Origin: Caldilineales bacterium
GTDB lineage: Bacteria > Chloroflexota > Anaerolineae > Caldilineales > Caldilineaceae
DNA length: 64,000 bases
Direction of reading: 5' to 3'
Assembly (NCBI GenBank): GCA_012271135.1
Contig: JAAXGZ010000041.1
Location: 1 to 64,000, forward strand
The position numbers were made by a program, and so were the translations under genes. Positions within the stretch are counted from its first letter, which is position 1, and each line of letters opens with the position of its first letter. The notes below the pieces were generated by a model that was not told the origin of the DNA, did no database searches, and was given only the letters and a program-made list of their open reading frames with translations. Below, piece by piece: positions 1 through 9,122 of the stretch.

Positions 1-576
1 ACATTTGTCCATCCGAAATGCTTAGGGCGGCGTACTTTCGGGGTGGAACAGGCGAAGGGCGGGCCTGGATGCGTCGTGCCTCGCAACCCGCCAGGGCATA
101 TTGGTGCGGAATGATGGGTTTGGGGCTTGCTGGTACCGTGGGGGTGTAGGAATCCACATGGCAGCTACCGCACCATGTCCTGCCGGCCCGTGGGATAGGG
201 GCAGCTGCACGGCGAGAGGCGTTCCCGTCAGGGACCTTGTGGGACCGTGAACAAGAGGATCGGGGGCCAGTCCCTGTCGTTTCATCCCCTATTGGTGTAG
301 CACCGCGGCCAGACTGTTGTCCGGACCCGCGAAGTACTCCAAGAATCGCTTGAGTGGGATAGGTTTCCGAATGGATGTGCCATCCCCGGACTTGCAAGTC
401 GCTGCTGGGCAAGAGATCATCCGATCGAGTTTGGAAGGCCGCGTCTGACTTGGAGTACCAATCGGAGATCACGTTGTTGGCCATCATCTGGGAATTTCCC
501 GGTCCACGGCTGTCCAGGCTGTCGCGCATGGGTGTATGGGAAAGTCAAAACCCTGGTTGAACCCGCGGCGCGAACA
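1..576. other. Intergenic stretch, no supported gene
   Basis: This stretch lies downstream of the nucleoside ABC transporter ATPase gene. Short open frames occur on both strands, but their translations are rich in Arg, Pro and Trp with no recognisable motif, as expected from chance reading of high-G+C DNA. The only local structure I saw is a 12-base palindrome, GACTTGCAAGTC, at 389-400. No tRNA, terminator with a T-run or insertion-sequence end was recognised. Confidence 0.6.
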
Positions 577-2163
577 TTAGGCCGGAATGCCCGCCATGAG
601 CAGGCCCAGGCGGTTGCGGTCAATCTGTGCGGTAGGGGGCAGGTTGATCAAACGGCCCTCGAACATGACCGCAATACGGTCTGCCAAGGCCAGGATCTCG
701 TCCAGATCGTGGCTCGCCAGGAGGACCGCCCGTCCGGCATCCCGCTGCTGCACAATTTGATGGTGGATGAACTCCACCGAACCTACGTCCACCCCGCGGG
801 TCGGCTGGCTTGCAATCAGCAGTTGCAGCCCGTTCCGTATTTCGCGGGCCACCACCAGCTTCTGCTGGTTGCTTCCGGACAGACTGGCCAACGGTTGTTC
901 CAGGCTGGTAGTCCGGATGTCGAACGCAGCCACCTTGCTCCGGGCGTGGCCCCGGATTGCTTCAAGCCGCAGCAGGCCCCAACGCGTAAAGGGTGGTTGG
1001 TTGCAAAGGTTCAGGACCAGATTCTGGGCAACCGAAAAGCTCGCGACCATGCCATAGGCGCGCCGGTCCTCGGGAATGTGGCCGGTGCCTCCCTCCCGGC
1101 CAACTTGCCTGGCGGAAGCATGCGTGGTGTCGCGCCCGTTCAACCGGACGGCGCCGGATGACACGGGACGAAGACCTGTTAAAGCCTCGATCAGTTCGGT
1201 TTGGCCATGGCCCTGCACGCCGGCCAACCCCAGGATTTCCCCCTGCTTCACCTCGAATGAAATCCGTTCCACGGCGGTTGTCCCGTCGTCCCGGTGTACG
1301 GTCAGGTTGTCGACCTCGAGTATCGGCGGTCCGGGCACGACTGTCGTCTTGGGTACGGTCAGTGCAGGGACGCGACCCACCATCATGGTGGCCATAGCCT
1401 GTTCCGTGGTGGCGCCGGGCCTTTCGTGGCCGACCACCGCTCCCTGCCGCAGCACAACAATGCGGTCGGCTACGTCCAGTACTTCCTTCAGCTTGTGGGT
1501 GATGAAGATGATGCCGGTTCCCTGATTGCGCAGTCCGCGCATGATTTGGAACAGGCTGCCCGTCTCCTGCGGGGTCAACACGGCGGTCGGCTCGTCCAGG
1601 ATTAATATGCGCGCACCCCTGTACAGGGCCTTGACAATCTCCACGCGCTGTCGCATGCCTACCGGCAAGTCATCAATCACGGCTTGGAGATTGATGTCCA
1701 ACTGACCGCCGAATCGTTGGCAGAGTTCTTCCACACCCCGTTCGGCGGTTGCCAGGTCAAGTACGCCGCGACGCGTGGTTTCCGCACCCAGGACGATGTT
1801 TTCCAAAACGGTCATGGTGGGTACCAGCTGGAAGTGCTGGTGCACCATCGCGATACCGGCTGTGATGGCGTCTCGGGGCGATCGGCATTCCAGTCGGTGA
1901 CCACCCACACGAATGGATCCCGAGGTAGGGGGATGGAGCCCGTAGATGATGTTCATCAGCGTGGACTTTCCGGCTCCGTTCTCACCCAGGACCGCCAGGA
2001 TTTCTCCCGGGAACAGGTCCAGGTCGATGTTTCGATTGGCCACAACTCCTGGGAAGTGCTTGGTGACTCCTCGCACTTCAAGGACGGGAAGGGGCATGTT
2101 CCGGCGGATTCCCGCGGACTGATGCCGCCGGCCAACCCGTTCGGCTAAAGGTGCGGCGTTCAT
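577..2163 (-). CDS. Nucleoside ABC transporter, twin ATP-binding protein
   Basis: This 528-residue protein is a fused double ABC ATPase of the RbsA/MglA/NupO type that powers uptake by BmpA-type nucleoside importers. The first cassette has Walker A GENGAGKST, signature-like LPVGMRQRVE and Walker B ILILDEPTAV. The second has a degenerate P-loop, GVQGHGQTELIEAL, and LSGSNQQKLVVAREI followed by SQPTRGVDVG. In this family usually only one site hydrolyses well. Its ATG overlaps the stop of the upstream permease by four bases (ATGA), suggesting translational coupling. An internal Met at residue 23 (MPLPVLEV) is an alternative start close to the family's usual N-terminus. The substrate is inferred from the neighbouring lipoprotein, not from this chain. 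Confidence 0.93.
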   Translation of the reverse strand: MNAAPLAERVGRRHQSAGIRRNMPLPVLEVRGVTKHFPGVVANRNIDLDLFPGEILAVLGENGAGKSTLMNIIYGLHPPTSGSIRVGGHRLECRSPRDAITAGIAMVHQHFQLVPTMTVLENIVLGAETTRRGVLDLATAERGVEELCQRFGGQLDINLQAVIDDLPVGMRQRVEIVKALYRGARILILDEPTAVLTPQETGSLFQIMRGLRNQGTGIIFITHKLKEVLDVADRIVVLRQGAVVGHERPGATTEQAMATMMVGRVPALTVPKTTVVPGPPILEVDNLTVHRDDGTTAVERISFEVKQGEILGLAGVQGHGQTELIEALTGLRPVSSGAVRLNGRDTTHASARQVGREGGTGHIPEDRRAYGMVASFSVAQNLVLNLCNQPPFTRWGLLRLEAIRGHARSKVAAFDIRTTSLEQPLASLSGSNQQKLVVAREIRNGLQLLIASQPTRGVDVGSVEFIHHQIVQQRDAGRAVLLASHDLDEILALADRIAVMFEGRLINLPPTAQIDRNRLGLLMAGIPA

Positions 2164-3203
2164 ACTTCCGTTTCGCGCAGGTAGGATTGGCCCAGTGAGC
2201 CGGGCGCGCGCACCCGACCCACCAGTCCAGACACTGCAATTACCGTCACCAAGTAGGGAATCATCGAGATAAAGTGGCGCGGCAGGATGGTGGCTTGGGC
2301 CAACAGCAGTTCATTCTGGATTGCCTGGGCATAGCCAAAGAGGAGCGATGCACCCAGGGCGCCCACGGGATGCCAGTTTCCGAAAATCACTGCTGCCAGG
2401 GCGATGAATCCCCGTCCCGCGGTCATCCCTTCCTGGAATTGTCCAACTGCCTCAAGGACCAGATAACCACCACCCAGTCCGGCCAGGGCCCCGCCCAAAG
2501 TGGTGTTTAGGTACCGAAGACGCAACACGGCCACACCTGCAGTGTCCGCTGCACGGGGGTGTTCACCAATCGCCCGGGTGCGCAACCCCCACCGCGTGTG
2601 CGCCAACGCAAATCCCACCACCGCGACCGCCAGCAACGCCACATAGGTAATCGGGGGCTTGTTGAACAACAAGGGTCCGATTACCGGCCACTCCGACAGC
2701 AGCGGAACCGGCCATGGCGCGAACTTGCCTACAGCCACGGCATCCCTGTCGAAGAAGGTGGCGGAGATCCCCATCGACAGCAGGATCAGGGCCGTGCCGG
2801 AGATGAGCTGGTGCATGCCGAACCGCAGGCAGAAGAGGGCATGCAGCAAGCCCATCGCGGCTCCCGTCAATAGGGTTGCACATGTGCCGAGGAGCAGACT
2901 GGGGCCTAAGGCCCAGTGATTGGTGGCGGTCTTGGCCACAAAGGCGGCGAACGCCCCGGCCAGCATCATGCCTTCAATGCCGATGTTAACAATCCCTGAG
3001 CGCTCGCACAGGATGCCTCCCAGTGCCCCCAAAATGAGGGGAATGGCGGCACACAGGGCGAAATTAAGGACACGGGCACCGAACAACATCCGGATCGCCT
3101 GGATGTCGGCGAACGGCGCGTACTCGACCAGGAAGGCTCCTGTCAGAAGCAGAAGGGACAGGCCGGCCGTGAACCGGGCGGTGGATTGGGTGAAAGAGGC
3201 CAT
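2160..3203 (-). CDS. Nucleoside ABC transporter permease (second subunit)
   Basis: This is an integral membrane permease of the BPD_transp_2 family (NupQ/YufQ-like), about 347 residues and almost entirely hydrophobic, with a glycine-rich stretch (ILGALGGILCERSGIVNIG) typical of the family. It pairs with the permease encoded just upstream to form the transmembrane channel. I chose ATG at 3203 because it lies just after the upstream stop. A longer frame reaches 3287 but would overlap that gene by 74 bases with a non-membrane-like N-terminus; a GTG at 3221 is also possible. The gene ends in an ATGA overlap with the ATPase gene. Confidence 0.9.
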   Translation of the reverse strand: MASFTQSTARFTAGLSLLLLTGAFLVEYAPFADIQAIRMLFGARVLNFALCAAIPLILGALGGILCERSGIVNIGIEGMMLAGAFAAFVAKTATNHWALGPSLLLGTCATLLTGAAMGLLHALFCLRFGMHQLISGTALILLSMGISATFFDRDAVAVGKFAPWPVPLLSEWPVIGPLLFNKPPITYVALLAVAVVGFALAHTRWGLRTRAIGEHPRAADTAGVAVLRLRYLNTTLGGALAGLGGGYLVLEAVGQFQEGMTAGRGFIALAAVIFGNWHPVGALGASLLFGYAQAIQNELLLAQATILPRHFISMIPYLVTVIAVSGLVGRVRAPGSLGQSYLRETEV

Positions 3204-3213
3204 GGATAAGGCG

Positions 3214-4332
3214 TCAGATACGGAGGCTGGCCGCCACGGCGGATACGTGTTGCGTGCGGGACATACGGTCCAGCAGCCAGGTTGCAAGCGCGGGCACGGC
3301 CACGAAGATCAGGATGAGGGTTTGGATCACTTGAATGATGTCGGATGGAACCCCCGAGTCGAACTGCATCTTCGGCGCACCGGCATCCAGGGCCGCAAAC
3401 AACAAGGACGCCAGCACAATTCCCAAGGGATGCCCCTGGCCCAGCAAGGCAATGGTGATACCTTCAAAGCCCACACCTCCTCCAAACTCCGGTGCAAACT
3501 TGTGGTTAACGCCAAGGGTTTCGATGGCTCCCGCCAATCCGGCCAGGCCACCGGCCCACGTCATGGTCAGTACGGTCGTCCATCCGGAACGCATTCCGGC
3601 GTACCGCGCTGCCAAGGGCTTGGCCCCAACGGTCTTCAATTCAAAACCGAATCGGGTTCGTTCCATCAGCCACCACACCAACAGGGCGGCTAGCAACGCC
3701 AGTGCGATGCCCCAGTGGATCCTGAGCGGGGGACCAAAGATCCAGGGAATGCGAGCGGACGCGAGCACGTCCGTCGACGCGGAAACAGGACCTGCCGTTG
3801 AATCCCACAACGGACCGGGCCGGGTCGTCGACAGGGTACTGCCGGCAAACACCGTCCATCCCGTGAATAGGGTGGCCACGTGGTTCAGCATGATGGTGGT
3901 GATGACTTCGTGGGCCCCGGTTGACACCTTGAGCCAGCCCGGAATGGCACCCCATGCACATCCGAAGCCGATGCCCATGGCCACGGCCAGGGGCAGGTGG
4001 AACCAAACGGGCAATCCTTCGAACTGTATGCCCACCCAGACGGCTCCCACGGAGCCCATCAGAAACTGCCCGGCGGTCCCGATGTTGAACAGGCCGGCCT
4101 TCATGGCCAAAGCAACAGACAGACCGGTCAGGACAAACGGCGACGTCTTGCGCACGGTGGCTGCAAGGCCGCGCGCCGTTCCTGCGGAACCCGCGATCAA
4201 GCCGGTGAAGGCTTCCCACGGGTTGTGCCCCAACACGGCCATCAGTACTACTCCCAGCAGCACTGCCCCCAACAGCGCCAATGCCGTTTGAAGTGCAGCC
4301 ATAGGCCAGGGTTGTGCTTTAGGTATCGGCAT
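3214..4332 (-). CDS. Nucleoside ABC transporter permease (first subunit)
   Basis: This 372-residue multi-pass permease is the NupP/YufP-type partner of the downstream permease. It starts with a hydrophobic segment (ALQTALALLGAVLLGVVLM) and carries the family motif GLFNIGTAGQFLMGSVGA, typical of BPD_transp_2 subunits for sugars and nucleosides. It lies second in a minus-strand operon, 124 bases downstream of the lipoprotein gene. The layout lipoprotein-permease-permease-ATPase differs from the common bmpA-nupO-nupP-nupQ order but contains all components. Confidence 0.9.
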   Translation of the reverse strand: MPIPKAQPWPMAALQTALALLGAVLLGVVLMAVLGHNPWEAFTGLIAGSAGTARGLAATVRKTSPFVLTGLSVALAMKAGLFNIGTAGQFLMGSVGAVWVGIQFEGLPVWFHLPLAVAMGIGFGCAWGAIPGWLKVSTGAHEVITTIMLNHVATLFTGWTVFAGSTLSTTRPGPLWDSTAGPVSASTDVLASARIPWIFGPPLRIHWGIALALLAALLVWWLMERTRFGFELKTVGAKPLAARYAGMRSGWTTVLTMTWAGGLAGLAGAIETLGVNHKFAPEFGGGVGFEGITIALLGQGHPLGIVLASLLFAALDAGAPKMQFDSGVPSDIIQVIQTLILIFVAVPALATWLLDRMSRTQHVSAVAASLRI

Positions 4333-4456
4333 TACGTCCCCGCGCCTCTGCGGCTCGTCGCAGCACTATGGGGCTCCACTGCGAAAACGGGGCAGATCCG
4401 GGGGCCTACGCCATCGCAGGGGGCCAAAATCCGATGGTGGTCCGGATCCCCCCTGC

Positions 4457-5449
4457 TTACTGGTCGTATCCGGTTTCCAGTGTGCCCTCGTCGAAGGCAG
4501 CCTTGACGGCAAGCAGTTCCTGTAGTTCGGGACCGACCACAATCAGTTCGTCCACTCCGGCCGTTTTAAGTTCCATGGCACTGGACACGAGACAGGGCCG
4601 GACTGCCGGCACCGTGTACCATTGATCGGTGTCAACTCCGATGCAGAACACGCTGGTCCCGGCACCCGGATCGGTGGCGACTTCCTGGATGGCTCCGTTG
4701 CCGGTGTTGCCGCCTCCACCAAACACCACGTCGGCCTTCTGATCCAAGGCTTGGCGCGCGGTGGCGGCACCCCATTCCGGATCATTGAACGCGATCGACA
4801 GGTCGCCCGGATGGTAGGTTGCCATCACCTCAATCTCGGGATTGACATAACGGGCGCCCAAGGCAAAGCCTTCCCCGAACGCCACTACCGGCGGTATGAG
4901 GTCGGCACCTAGGACGGCGGCAATGGTTCCGGTTCGGGACAGGCCCGCGGCCAGCATGCCGGCAAGAAAGCCGGCCTGATCCTCCCGGAACACCAGACCT
5001 GCCAGGTTGGGCAGGGATTGGACCTGAAACTGGTCTACCCCGATGAAGTGGATGTCTGGGTTCTCCAGGGACGCTTCAATGGTGGCGTCCCCCAAGACAT
5101 AGCCAACCGAAACGATGACATCGTATCCATTGTTGATGAACTGGCCAAGGTTGTCGGCATAGTCCTTGGGATCGGTGGTTTCAATGAACTTGAAGCCTTC
5201 GCCCTCGGTCAAGCCCAAGGTTTCGGCGGCCGCCAGAACTCCTTCCCAAGCGGACTGGTTGAAGCTGCGGTCATTGATTCTTCCGATATCGGTGACCAGG
5301 CCAACCCTGAACGAAGGCGCAATCGCGGGTTCGTCCATGTTGACCACAGGCATCGCCGGAAGTGCACATCCGGCCAGCAGCAGGACGGTGGCCACGGCGG
5401 CTATCCATGCGCGGCATCCGGTTCCTGTGGATAGACGGTAGCAGAACAT
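4457..5449 (-). CDS. BMP-family nucleoside-binding lipoprotein
   Basis: This 330-residue substrate-binding lipoprotein belongs to the BmpA/PnrA/Med family, which captures purine or other nucleosides outside the membrane for the ABC importer encoded downstream. ATG at 5449 gives a clean lipoprotein signal: a hydrophobic run ending in LLLAGC, with the lipidated Cys near residue 28. Family features follow: VGLVTDIGRINDRSFNQSAW, GYDVIVSVGYVLG, and a glycine-rich GGGGNTG before an IGVDTDQW element. A longer in-frame extension to 5575 looks non-coding. It heads the transporter operon. I cannot tell which nucleoside is bound. Confidence 0.93.
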   Translation of the reverse strand: MFCYRLSTGTGCRAWIAAVATVLLLAGCALPAMPVVNMDEPAIAPSFRVGLVTDIGRINDRSFNQSAWEGVLAAAETLGLTEGEGFKFIETTDPKDYADNLGQFINNGYDVIVSVGYVLGDATIEASLENPDIHFIGVDQFQVQSLPNLAGLVFREDQAGFLAGMLAAGLSRTGTIAAVLGADLIPPVVAFGEGFALGARYVNPEIEVMATYHPGDLSIAFNDPEWGAATARQALDQKADVVFGGGGNTGNGAIQEVATDPGAGTSVFCIGVDTDQWYTVPAVRPCLVSSAMELKTAGVDELIVVGPELQELLAVKAAFDEGTLETGYDQ

Positions 5450-5637
5450 GGGAGAGGGTATGCGACCGAAGCGGATTTTATGTACGGCGGGCGATTTGGA
5501 TGTGCGTGATTGCCGGATTTCCGGTTCAGGAGGGCGCGGATTATAGCAACCGCGCAGGGTGGCAGCCATCGCCATCTTGTTCGGCCAGGATCGGGCGGCA
5601 CGGACGGTTTGCGGTACCCGCGATGTCGGTGATTTGG

Positions 5638-8175
5638 TTACGTTCGCGGGCTGTGTACCGCGACCAGGTGGCGGGCTAAATCCTCCCTGTGCAGCAGTGC
5701 GTGGAACGCCTTGATTTCATGGAGGGCCGTACGCAACTGAGCCAGCAAGGGTATTGATTTGCGACGGTGCCAGTCGTCGTTCCGGGCGCCTTGGGCTTGG
5801 TCCGGGCCAGGCAATGCCAAGTCTCCCGCCATATGAAGGAAGTCGTTGGCCTGCAACAGGGCGCGGGTGATTTGCATGACTTCCCTGGTCAGGCCCCATT
5901 CGGCAGCCCACTGTTCCTGGAGCAAGTCGGGGATCCCGGAGGCATTCATCGCCGAGGGGGTGCCGGTGGCCGACGGGGGTGCATCGTCTTGCCGATGATT
6001 GTCGTTTGTAGCCGACGAGTTCGAATCCCACGCGCGCTTGTAGCGTTCCTTGAACAATTCCACTACTTGATCAATCTCAAGGGGTGTCCCTTGTGGCCCC
6101 GCCGCCCGGACTGCAACGGAGGACCAGGCGCGTGCCAGCAGCAGTTCCTTGAGGTGCTCGCGGGAGGGGGGCGCCGTCCAAATCATGAGGGAGTCGCGAT
6201 CGTCCATCCCTTTCAAGGCGGGCGGAACACTGATCCATGCCTCCGGCAACGCTGCTCCGGCGGCATACCAGGCGGTGGCTTCCCGTACGTCGTCCGGCAG
6301 CTCGGCCAACGGGGATGCGCGGAGATCCTCGATGGTGAAGGGCATGGTCTGGACCGGGGACTCCGGCGCAATGGTGCGGTGTGGGGCGACCGACTCGCAG
6401 TCCCTGACCAGTAGAAAAAAGCTCCTGCGCCGCCGGTAGGTGTCCAGGGCCAGGTGGTACAGCAGATTGATCGGTCCTTCCAGCACCTGTTCCACCCCCG
6501 GAGGTGCGTTGAACCACTTGGCCTGGGAGGCAAACCGGTGTCCAGCTTGGCGGACGCTGAAGAAAAGGTGTTTGCCGTCGCGGGAGCGTACGGGGCGTTC
6601 AGCCGCCAATTCCCGCGACAACAGGATGGGCTGCGGGTTGCCGGTACCGGTCGGTTCCAGTGCTTCCAACTGACGGTGGGTGTCCGGATTCAGCTCGCCC
6701 AGGCGAAGTTCCAGCTCTGCGCGGCGCGGTGCAGGGCCATCATCATGCAGGGCCGCCACTTCCTCGCTGACCCTGCGCCGGAATTCCTCGAGGCGATCGA
6801 CTTCAAGTCGCACGCCGGCGGCGCCCGCGTGTCCTCCATGCGACAGGAGCAGGTCGCTGCACCGGCCAATCGCGCGGCCGATGTCAATGCCGTCTACACT
6901 GCGTGCGCTGCCCCGGGCCACGCCTTCCTCCGTTATCGTGAGAACAATGGACGGCTTGCCAGTCTCTTCCACGATCCGGCTGGCGGCGATCCCCAGCAAT
7001 CCCGGATGCCAGCCCCGGTGGGCAATCACGAGGCAGTGGAGGGCTTGGTGTTCGGGGCGTTCGGCCAAGAGGTTGCGCGTGGTTGCGGCGATGCGCGCGG
7101 ATTCGTCCTTGCGTCGTTCGTTCAAAAGGGTGAGGTTGCGGGCAATCTCGTTGGCTTGGATCCGATCCCGGGTCAGAAGCAGTTCGACCGAGGTCTGGGC
7201 GCTTTCCAGTCGGCTTACGGCATTGAGACGGGGGGCTACCTGGAAGGCGATGTGTTCGGCGCGCATCCCGGTCTTGCGCCACTGCACGCGCGGCAGACTC
7301 TCGTCCAACAGGACCTCCAGGCCGATTCTTTCGGTTCGGGCCAGTTGTACCAGCCCCCGCTGCAGCCAATAGCGCGTGTCCGCTTTCTGGTCGGCCATGT
7401 CCGCCACGATGCCCACGGCAACCAGATCGAGAAACCGGTCCGCTGTGGCCACGGGCTCCAGTTTGCTGATCAACTGCTGCACAACCAGAAAGGCCACGCC
7501 CACACCCGGCAGATGGGCCTGGGGATGTTCCGGGGGCATCAGCTGCGGGTTGACGATGGCGCCGGCAAGGCACCGAACGCCCCAGCGTTCCAGGTCGGCA
7601 TCCTCGGTGCTGACCGGTCGACACGGATCCGTGCCCGGTTCATGGTCATCGAATTCCGGTGGCAGGGCATGGTGGTCCGTGACAATGACATCCAGCCCCG
7701 CCTGCCGAGCGACCCTGAGGCCCTCCACGGCGTCGATGCCGGTGTCGCATGTGATGATCAGGGCAGGACGGGGAGAGAGTCGCGGGAGTAAGTCCGCCAG
7801 TACCGGGGCCTGGACTCCATGGTTGTCCCGGACGCGGTGGGGGATGTGCCAGTGTATGAGCGCGGGATCGTCCGTCAGTTCGTGCAGAGCCGACACCAGA
7901 AGGGCGGTACTGGTTTGTCCATCCGCATCGAAGTCCCCCCACACCAGGACCGACTGCCTCCGGTCCAGGCATTGCCTCAGCATTCGGGCTGCTCGCACAA
8001 CCCCCACCATGGCGCTGGCCGGTGCGGGCGCGTAGTGATCCGGGTTCAGGAAGCCCTTGGCGGAATCCGCGTCAACAATGCCCCGTTGTGCCAAGAGCCG
8101 CGCCAGAAGCGGTCCCTGACAGACGGCCAGCAACTCGGTCGGCGGGGCCGCCGAAGGAATCAGCTGCCAGTTCAT
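5638..8175 (-). CDS. recJ: Single-stranded-DNA exonuclease RecJ with long C-terminal region
   Basis: RecJ is a 5'-3' single-strand DNA exonuclease of the DHH family used in recombination and base-excision or mismatch repair. The DHH core is intact: GDFDADGQTST, ITCDTGID and VTDHHALPPE supply the metal ligands, and the DHHA1 part carries the GGHAGAAG motif. An OB-fold region follows. I chose ATG at 8175 (MNWQLIPS), the family-like N-terminus; an in-frame extension reaches 8232. The protein is about 845 residues, against 577 in E. coli. The extra ~250 C-terminal residues hold a glutamine/aspartate-rich spacer and a helical tail. It follows the PD-(D/E)XK nuclease gene on the same strand. Confidence 0.92.
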   Translation of the reverse strand: MNWQLIPSAAPPTELLAVCQGPLLARLLAQRGIVDADSAKGFLNPDHYAPAPASAMVGVVRAARMLRQCLDRRQSVLVWGDFDADGQTSTALLVSALHELTDDPALIHWHIPHRVRDNHGVQAPVLADLLPRLSPRPALIITCDTGIDAVEGLRVARQAGLDVIVTDHHALPPEFDDHEPGTDPCRPVSTEDADLERWGVRCLAGAIVNPQLMPPEHPQAHLPGVGVAFLVVQQLISKLEPVATADRFLDLVAVGIVADMADQKADTRYWLQRGLVQLARTERIGLEVLLDESLPRVQWRKTGMRAEHIAFQVAPRLNAVSRLESAQTSVELLLTRDRIQANEIARNLTLLNERRKDESARIAATTRNLLAERPEHQALHCLVIAHRGWHPGLLGIAASRIVEETGKPSIVLTITEEGVARGSARSVDGIDIGRAIGRCSDLLLSHGGHAGAAGVRLEVDRLEEFRRRVSEEVAALHDDGPAPRRAELELRLGELNPDTHRQLEALEPTGTGNPQPILLSRELAAERPVRSRDGKHLFFSVRQAGHRFASQAKWFNAPPGVEQVLEGPINLLYHLALDTYRRRRSFFLLVRDCESVAPHRTIAPESPVQTMPFTIEDLRASPLAELPDDVREATAWYAAGAALPEAWISVPPALKGMDDRDSLMIWTAPPSREHLKELLLARAWSSVAVRAAGPQGTPLEIDQVVELFKERYKRAWDSNSSATNDNHRQDDAPPSATGTPSAMNASGIPDLLQEQWAAEWGLTREVMQITRALLQANDFLHMAGDLALPGPDQAQGARNDDWHRRKSIPLLAQLRTALHEIKAFHALLHREDLARHLVAVHSPRT

Positions 8176-8235
8176 TGCGCGGTTCCCACCGGGTGGTTGC
8201 GGACGGAAAGTCCGATGCGCATGGAGCCGCACGCC

Positions 8236-9087
8236 CTAGTCGAGGGAAAAATCGAATGCCTCCCAGACGGCTTCGAGATCCTCTTCCTCATAGTCGATGG
8301 GTTGTACGGGTCCGGCAGACGTGGGGTTTCGTTCACAGTAATGGAGGTACTCGCACGGACGGCAGACCGTATCGACCGTGGCCGGATCATCGGGAACGCG
8401 TGCAAATGCCTCCTCTCCTTCGAGGCCGTCAATCATGCCCATGATAGATGCCAGATTTGACCGGTTTTGCTCGTGCTGGCGTTGCGAGTACGGCAGTTGC
8501 AGTGGATTGTCCGGGTCCTGTGCGAACCAGAAGACCAGCGTGATGCCCGATGCGGTCACGGTGTTCCAACCCAGGCGGCTGGAAGCCTCCAGCACGACAA
8601 AGGGGAGGATGCGGGCCTGGTCCGAACGTCTCAATCTGTCTGTGTTGGTGTTGGTACCGGTTTTCCAGTCAACGATGGTGACTGTCCCGTCGCTGCATCG
8701 TGCGAGCAGGTCCGCGCGGGCGGTCAGCAGCCAGTGGTCGAAGGGGACGGTGAGGTCGTATTCGGTCAGGAATTGGTCGGCGCGCAGCGAGCATCGGTAG
8801 TTCCAGGCCTTGGTCAGGCTTGCGGCCTGATCCGCCGGCAGCCCGTTGGCGACCGACTGCATCGGCAGTCCCCTGGCCAGTCGTTCCATGCAAAGGTGAA
8901 ACCGTTGGCCCAGGCGTGCCGCGTCCCAGTCGCGATCCACCAGCGTAAAAGAACGCTCCAACAATGGCTTGTCGGACCTGTACTTCAGGAAGAACCGACG
9001 ATGGCACCGGCGAAACGCGGACAGTCTTGCCTGGTTGAATTCAAACGGTTCCACTTTCATCGGCACTTCCATCGGATCCGATTCCAT
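8236..9087 (-). CDS. PD-(D/E)XK nuclease, Cas4/RecB-like with Fe-S cysteines
   Basis: This is a RecB-like (PDDEXK_1 superfamily) nuclease of about 283 residues. The catalytic core reads TVTIVDWKTGTN, giving the D and K of the motif, after a preceding helix with a conserved acidic residue. One cysteine lies near the N-terminus (SAFRRCHRRFF) and three at the C-terminus (CRPCEYLHYC). This spacing is typical of the 4Fe-4S cluster in Cas4/AddB-type nucleases. ATG at 9087 is chosen because the longer frame enters the upstream gene. There are no CRISPR genes nearby, so a DNA-repair role alongside the downstream recJ is more likely than spacer acquisition. Confidence 0.82.
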   Translation of the reverse strand: MESDPMEVPMKVEPFEFNQARLSAFRRCHRRFFLKYRSDKPLLERSFTLVDRDWDAARLGQRFHLCMERLARGLPMQSVANGLPADQAASLTKAWNYRCSLRADQFLTEYDLTVPFDHWLLTARADLLARCSDGTVTIVDWKTGTNTNTDRLRRSDQARILPFVVLEASSRLGWNTVTASGITLVFWFAQDPDNPLQLPYSQRQHEQNRSNLASIMGMIDGLEGEEAFARVPDDPATVDTVCRPCEYLHYCERNPTSAGPVQPIDYEEEDLEAVWEAFDFSLD

Positions 9088-9122
9088 GGCCGGCCCGCGG
9101 CCCGGCTGCCAGAATTGGTGTC

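Noticed and set aside
389-400. 12-base palindrome GACTTGCAAGTC as an operator
   Set aside because: Too short to be unusual, not next to a start codon, and no second copy was noticed.
8236-9087. Cas4 of a CRISPR-Cas system
   Set aside because: The nuclease has Cas4-like features, but there are no repeats, cas1/cas2 or other cas genes in the window; a RecB-like repair nuclease is simpler.
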